Source of the DNA: JAWLGW01 sp964569055
GTDB lineage: Bacteria; Planctomycetota; J058
Direction: 5' to 3'
Assembly (NCBI GenBank): GCA_964569055.1
Contig: CAZMSZ010000131.1
Location: 1 to 18,198, forward strand
DNA length: 18,198 nt
Shown: positions 15,231-18,198 of the stretch, one piece after another
How the letters are laid out: each line of letters opens with the position of its first letter
Numbering within the stretch: the stretch's first letter is position 1
The notes under the pieces: model-generated
The model's database searches: none
What the model saw: the letters and a program-made list of their open reading frames with translations, nothing else
What the model was told of the DNA's origin: nothing
Made by a program: the position numbers and the translations under genes

Positions 15231-16472
15231 TCACCCCACCAACGCCGCCAGCGGCCTCCCCTCGTTCAATCGCACCGGGCGGCCCTGCGGTGTGTCGAAC
15301 CACTGCTCGCGCTCGATCCCGAGCAGGGTGTAGAGCGTGGCGTGGAGGTCTTGTGGGCTGACGGGGTCGCTCGGGCCGGCCTCGCCGGCGGGGTCGGTCT
15401 CGCCGATCACCACGCCCGGGCGGACGCCGCCGCCGGCGAGGACGGCGGAGAAGCCGCGGGTCCAGTGGTCGCGGCCGTCGAGGGGGTTGATCCTGGGGGT
15501 GCGGCCGAACTCGCCGGCGCACAGGACGAGCGTGCTGGCGAGGAGGTCGCGTTCGGCGAGGTCGTCGAGGAGGGCGGCGAAGGCCTGGTCGAGGACCTCG
15601 GCCTGCTCGGCGCTCTTGGTGAAGTTGTCCTGGTGGGTGTCCCAGCCGCCGAGGGTCACCTCGACCGCGGGGACCCCCACCTCGACCAGGCGGCGGGCGG
15701 CCAGGCAGGCGCGGCCGAAGGGGGCGTCGCCGTAGCGCTCGCGGAGGGAGGCGTCCTCCTGGGCCACGTCGAAGGCGGCGAGCTGGGGGGAGCGCATCAT
15801 GCGGCGCGCGCGCTCGGCCAGCGCGGCGTGCTGGGTGGCGGCGGCCTGCTCGGGGCGCTCCTTGGCGAACGCGCGCTCGAGCACGGCGAGGTCCTGCTGG
15901 CGGCGGTCGAGGCGGGCCTCGCCGGCCGGGTGGACGAGGTCGGGGAGCCGGCCCGCGGGGTCGCCGACGGCGAAGGCGTGCCAGCCCGCGCCCAGGTAGC
16001 CGCCGCGCGGCGGGTGGGGCGAGAGGAACGCCACGTGGGGCGGGATCTCGAGCGCCTCGGGCGCGCGCTCGTGGGCCACCACCGCGGTCACGCCCGGGTA
16101 GGCGACGGTGGGCGTGATGGAGTGCCCCGTCCGCAGCAGGTGGCGCCCGCGCTGGTGCTCCCCCTCGGGCGTGACCAGCGAGCGCACCAGCGCCAGGCGA
16201 TCGGCGCGCTCGGCCAGGCGCGGCAGGTGCTCGGCGAACTGGACGCCGGGGAGCCGGGTCGGGATCCCGCGCGTCGGACCGCCGACCCCGGTGCCCGGCT
16301 TGGGGTCGAACGTCTCGAGCTGACTGGGGCCGCCGTCGAGCCACAGCACGATCAGGGCCCGCGCCCCCGCCTCGCCGGCGCGCGCCCGGCGAGCGAGGAG
16401 CGGGCCGGCCAGGAACGAGAGGGCGCTCCACCCGGCGGCGCGCAGCAGGGCGCGACGGCTCAGCGGCTCCAT
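15231..16472 (-). CDS. DUF1501 family protein with Tat signal, 413 aa
   Basis: The ATG at 16472 has GGAG upstream (GGAGCTCGC-ATG) and overlaps the end of the DUF1549 gene by 13 bases. The N-terminus PLSRRALLRAAG, followed by a hydrophobic stretch and LARRARA, is a twin-arginine signal, so the protein should be exported folded. The mature part has the DUF1501 pattern, an alkaline-phosphatase/sulfatase-like fold: IVLWLDGGPSQLETFDPKPG, VRSLVTPEGEHQRGRHLLRTG, EVTLGGWDTHQDNF, LVLCAGEFGRTPRIN and GRDHWTRGFSAVLAGGG. The conserved Asp and His residues probably bind metal. In Planctomycetota it is nearly always paired with DUF1549/DUF1553 genes, as here. The function is not established; a role in extracellular or periplasmic polymer processing has been proposed. 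Length is typical. Confidence 0.93.
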   Translation of the reverse strand: MEPLSRRALLRAAGWSALSFLAGPLLARRARAGEAGARALIVLWLDGGPSQLETFDPKPGTGVGGPTRGIPTRLPGVQFAEHLPRLAERADRLALVRSLVTPEGEHQRGRHLLRTGHSITPTVAYPGVTAVVAHERAPEALEIPPHVAFLSPHPPRGGYLGAGWHAFAVGDPAGRLPDLVHPAGEARLDRRQQDLAVLERAFAKERPEQAAATQHAALAERARRMMRSPQLAAFDVAQEDASLRERYGDAPFGRACLAARRLVEVGVPAVEVTLGGWDTHQDNFTKSAEQAEVLDQAFAALLDDLAERDLLASTLVLCAGEFGRTPRINPLDGRDHWTRGFSAVLAGGGVRPGVVIGETDPAGEAGPSDPVSPQDLHATLYTLLGIEREQWFDTPQGRPVRLNEGRPLAALVG

Positions 16473-18037
16473 GCGAGCTCCGTGCAGTTGAGGAGGGCCC
16501 ACACCAGGTCGGCCATGGCGGCGGCGCGGGCTTTGCCGCCCTCCGCGGCGGCCAGGCGCGCCACGAAGTGGTCGCGCTCCTCGGGCGTGGGGCGGCGCGT
16601 GAGGGTGATCAGGAAGGCGGCCTCGACCGCCTGCTCGTCGCTCGCCGTGAGGAGCGGCAGGCGGGTCACCGGCGAGAAGATGTCGTCGGTCTTGGTCAGC
16701 TGGCGCACGGTCTTGCCGTTGAGGAGGTGCAGCCGCTGCAGGAGCGTCTCGGGCTCGGGGTCCTCCGCCTCGAGGTCGTCGCGGTGGCGCTTGACGAACT
16801 CGTTGATCGCGCCGAACCGCGCCAGGCGCAGGAGCGGACTTCGCCCCTCGTCGTAGGTCCACAGCGAGCCGGTCTGGACCAGCGCGCTCGCGAGCTGATC
16901 GGCGCGCAGCGGCTTGAGCGGGCGCGCCACCCCCGCGTCCTCCGCCTCCCAGGCCGCCAGGCCGGCGGGCGGCGTCGAAGGGAGCGCGTAGGCGCGGCTC
17001 GCCACGATCGCCTCGATCGTGCGACGGAGGTCGAAGCGGTGCTCGACGAGGTCGGCCGCCAACAGCTCGAGGAGCGCGCGGTTGCGCGGCGCCGACTGGT
17101 CGAGCTCGTCCACCGGCTCGACCAGGCCGCGCCCGGTGAGCCAGTGCCAGAGCCGGTTCACGATCGCGCGCGCAAAGAACGGGTTGTCCGGGTGGGTCAG
17201 CCAGGCTGCCAGCGCCGCGCGCCGGTTGCGGCCGCGCGCCGCGTCCTGGGGGAGCAGCTCGGGCGCGAACGGGACCGCCGGCGCCACCACCCGCTTGGCC
17301 CCGTCCGGTCCGTCGAGCTCGAGCTCGCCTCGCCGGCGCTCGCGCACCCCGGCGCCGTCGCGCTTGGTGCGCGCGAAGAACGCGGCCAGCCCCTCGAAGT
17401 CGGGCTGCTTCCAGCGCGCGAACGGGTGGTCGTGGCACTGGGCGCAGTCGATCCGCACGCCGAGGAACGCGCGCGAGGTGCGCGCCGCGAGGCGCACCGG
17501 GTCGACGTCCTGCGAGACCACGAAGTTCGTGGCCGGCCGGTCGGTCGAGAGCCCCTCGGCCGCGATCAGCTCGCGCACCAGCTCGTCCCACGGCCGACGC
17601 CGCGCGACCTGCGCGGTCAGCCACGCGATCAGCCGGCGGCGGCGGTAGGTCAGGTCGTCGGGCTTGGCGTTGGTGCCCACCGCGATCCGCGCCAGCCGCT
17701 CGGCCAGCACCGCGTCGAAGCGCGGGTCGTCGAGCGCGCGCGCGATCGCGGCCGCGCGCCGCCGCTCGGGCGGGAGCGCCTCCAGCGCGCGGATCTCCTC
17801 CAGCGAGGGGATCGTCCCCAGCAGGTCCAGCCACAGCCGGCGCGCGAACGTCAGGTCGTCCACCTCGCCGGCGGACTCGAGGCCCGCCTCGCGCCACGAA
17901 GCCGCCAGCGCCGAGTCGACCGCCGCCACCAGCGGCCCGCTCGGCGCAGGCCGCGGCCGCGGCCCGCGCGGGCGGTCCTGGTCGGCGAAGGACAGGACCA
18001 GGCCGAGCGGAACGGCGAGGACGAGCCAAGCGCGCAT
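16460..18037 (-). CDS. DUF1549/DUF1553 domain protein, 525 aa
   Basis: The N-terminus (MRAWLVLAVPLGLVLSFADQ) looks like a signal peptide or anchor. DUF1549 spans about residues 38-250, with RLWLDLLGTIPSLEEIRAL and the signature GVRIDCAQCHDHPFARW (Cys198, Cys201, His202). DUF1553 follows (about 275-515), with NRLWHWLTGRGLVEPVDEL, RPLKPLRADQLASALVQTG, LHLLNGKTV and FLITLTRRPTPEERDHF. The CxxCH-like motif is characteristic of the family; whether it holds haem is not established. Many homologues are 700-1000 residues because of an N-terminal cytochrome or carbohydrate-binding module, so this is a minimal form. The ATG at 18037 has no clear RBS, as is common in planctomycetes. The next gene, DUF1501, overlaps it, so the two are probably one operon. 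Confidence 0.93.
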   Translation of the reverse strand: MRAWLVLAVPLGLVLSFADQDRPRGPRPRPAPSGPLVAAVDSALAASWREAGLESAGEVDDLTFARRLWLDLLGTIPSLEEIRALEALPPERRRAAAIARALDDPRFDAVLAERLARIAVGTNAKPDDLTYRRRRLIAWLTAQVARRRPWDELVRELIAAEGLSTDRPATNFVVSQDVDPVRLAARTSRAFLGVRIDCAQCHDHPFARWKQPDFEGLAAFFARTKRDGAGVRERRRGELELDGPDGAKRVVAPAVPFAPELLPQDAARGRNRRAALAAWLTHPDNPFFARAIVNRLWHWLTGRGLVEPVDELDQSAPRNRALLELLAADLVEHRFDLRRTIEAIVASRAYALPSTPPAGLAAWEAEDAGVARPLKPLRADQLASALVQTGSLWTYDEGRSPLLRLARFGAINEFVKRHRDDLEAEDPEPETLLQRLHLLNGKTVRQLTKTDDIFSPVTRLPLLTASDEQAVEAAFLITLTRRPTPEERDHFVARLAAAEGGKARAAAMADLVWALLNCTELAWSR

Positions 18038-18161
18038 GGGATCGTCTACCGGCCCGCAGCCGGCGAGGTTTCAGGACGTCGCGAGGGGCGGGGGTTACGG
18101 ACGGGGCTCGGGTCTGAGCTCGCGGTGGAACCGGTGCGGCTGCTCGGCGGTAGGGGCGGGC

Positions 18162-18198
18162 ATGGACGCGTCGCAGCTCGAGCAAGAGACCCGGTCGG
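18162..18198 (+). CDS. Possible start of a gene cut by the right edge
   Basis: An ATG at 18162, preceded by AGGGGCGGGC, opens a frame that runs to the edge and reads MDASQLEQETRS. It would be divergent from the DUF1549-DUF1501 operon, with 124 bases between the starts for promoters. The N-terminus resembles those of short regulatory proteins such as ECF sigma factors, but 12 residues prove nothing. A competing reading is a minus-strand frame entering from the edge and stopping at 18095-18097 (VSCSSCDAS..PRP). Neither is firm. Confidence 0.3.
   Translation, partial: MDASQLEQETRS

Noticed and set aside
15231..18185. Long minus-strand frame joining the DUF1549 region to DUF1501 as a 984-aa fusion
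   Set aside because: In the DUF1549 stretch it is read out of frame; the true DUF1549 frame ends at 16460 and the DUF1501 gene has its own ATG and RBS at 16472.
18095..18198. Minus-strand gene end entering from the right edge (stop TAA at 18095-18097, with a CSSC motif)
   Set aside because: Only 34 codons with no recognisable family; the divergent plus-strand start at 18162 is equally plausible, so it was not listed as a feature.

Overview
The window looks like a chromosomal stretch from a very G+C-rich bacterium (about three quarters G+C by eye, strong G/C third-position bias in every gene). The adjacent DUF1549/DUF1553 and DUF1501 genes at the right end are a signature of Planctomycetota and some related or environmental lineages, so a high-GC planctomycete, probably assembled from a metagenome, is the best guess. 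A myxobacterium-like or other deep lineage cannot be excluded. Two runs of exactly 100 N (1364-1463 and 5439-5538) are scaffold joins of unknown true length, so gene neighbourhoods should not be trusted across them.

Layout. 1-678: 3' part of a membrane-anchored c-type cytochrome. 679-1007: no gene; an AT-rich imperfect palindrome (element A) lies here. 1008-1328 (-): a 106-aa unknown protein. After the first gap: a YbhB/PEBP-family protein (+), then a coupled pair on the minus strand, ftsH followed by an isopenicillin-N-epimerase-like PLP enzyme. After the second gap: the last 28 codons of a DUF5522-type protein (+), a 174-aa possible DNA-binding protein (-), glyoxalase I (-), a GC-rich near-perfect inverted repeat (element C), a retinol-saturase/CrtI-like FAD oxidoreductase (-) and a helical unknown (-). 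From 9334: a small alpha/beta hydrolase (+), a 38-aa acidic ORF (-), a second AT-rich palindrome related to element A (element B, 10149-10284), a DEDDh exonuclease (-), a TerB-like protein (+) and KptA RNA 2'-phosphotransferase (-). From 12556: a RegB/RegA-type redox two-component pair (+), a DJ-1/PfpI protein (+), then the DUF1549/DUF1553-DUF1501 pair (-). A possible further gene begins at the right edge.

How the genes fit together. Most are housekeeping or stress functions: methylglyoxal detoxification (glyoxalase I; DJ-1 family proteins sometimes share this role), membrane proteolysis (FtsH), redox sensing (RegB/RegA) and RNA metabolism (KptA, exonuclease). The clear translational units are ftsH-aminotransferase (ATGA overlap), regB-regA (ATGA overlap) and DUF1549-DUF1501 (13-bp overlap). 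There is no sign of a prophage, CRISPR array, transposase, rRNA or tRNA.

The most unusual content is intergenic. Elements A and B share a 20-nt core and a CAGAACGG..TGTCGC block, are far richer in A+T than the surrounding genes, and each folds back on itself as a long imperfect inverted repeat. They look like two copies of one palindromic repeat family. The second point of interest is a RegB-like kinase that keeps both the quinone-site motif and the redox cysteine, with a RegA-type half-site pair upstream of it.
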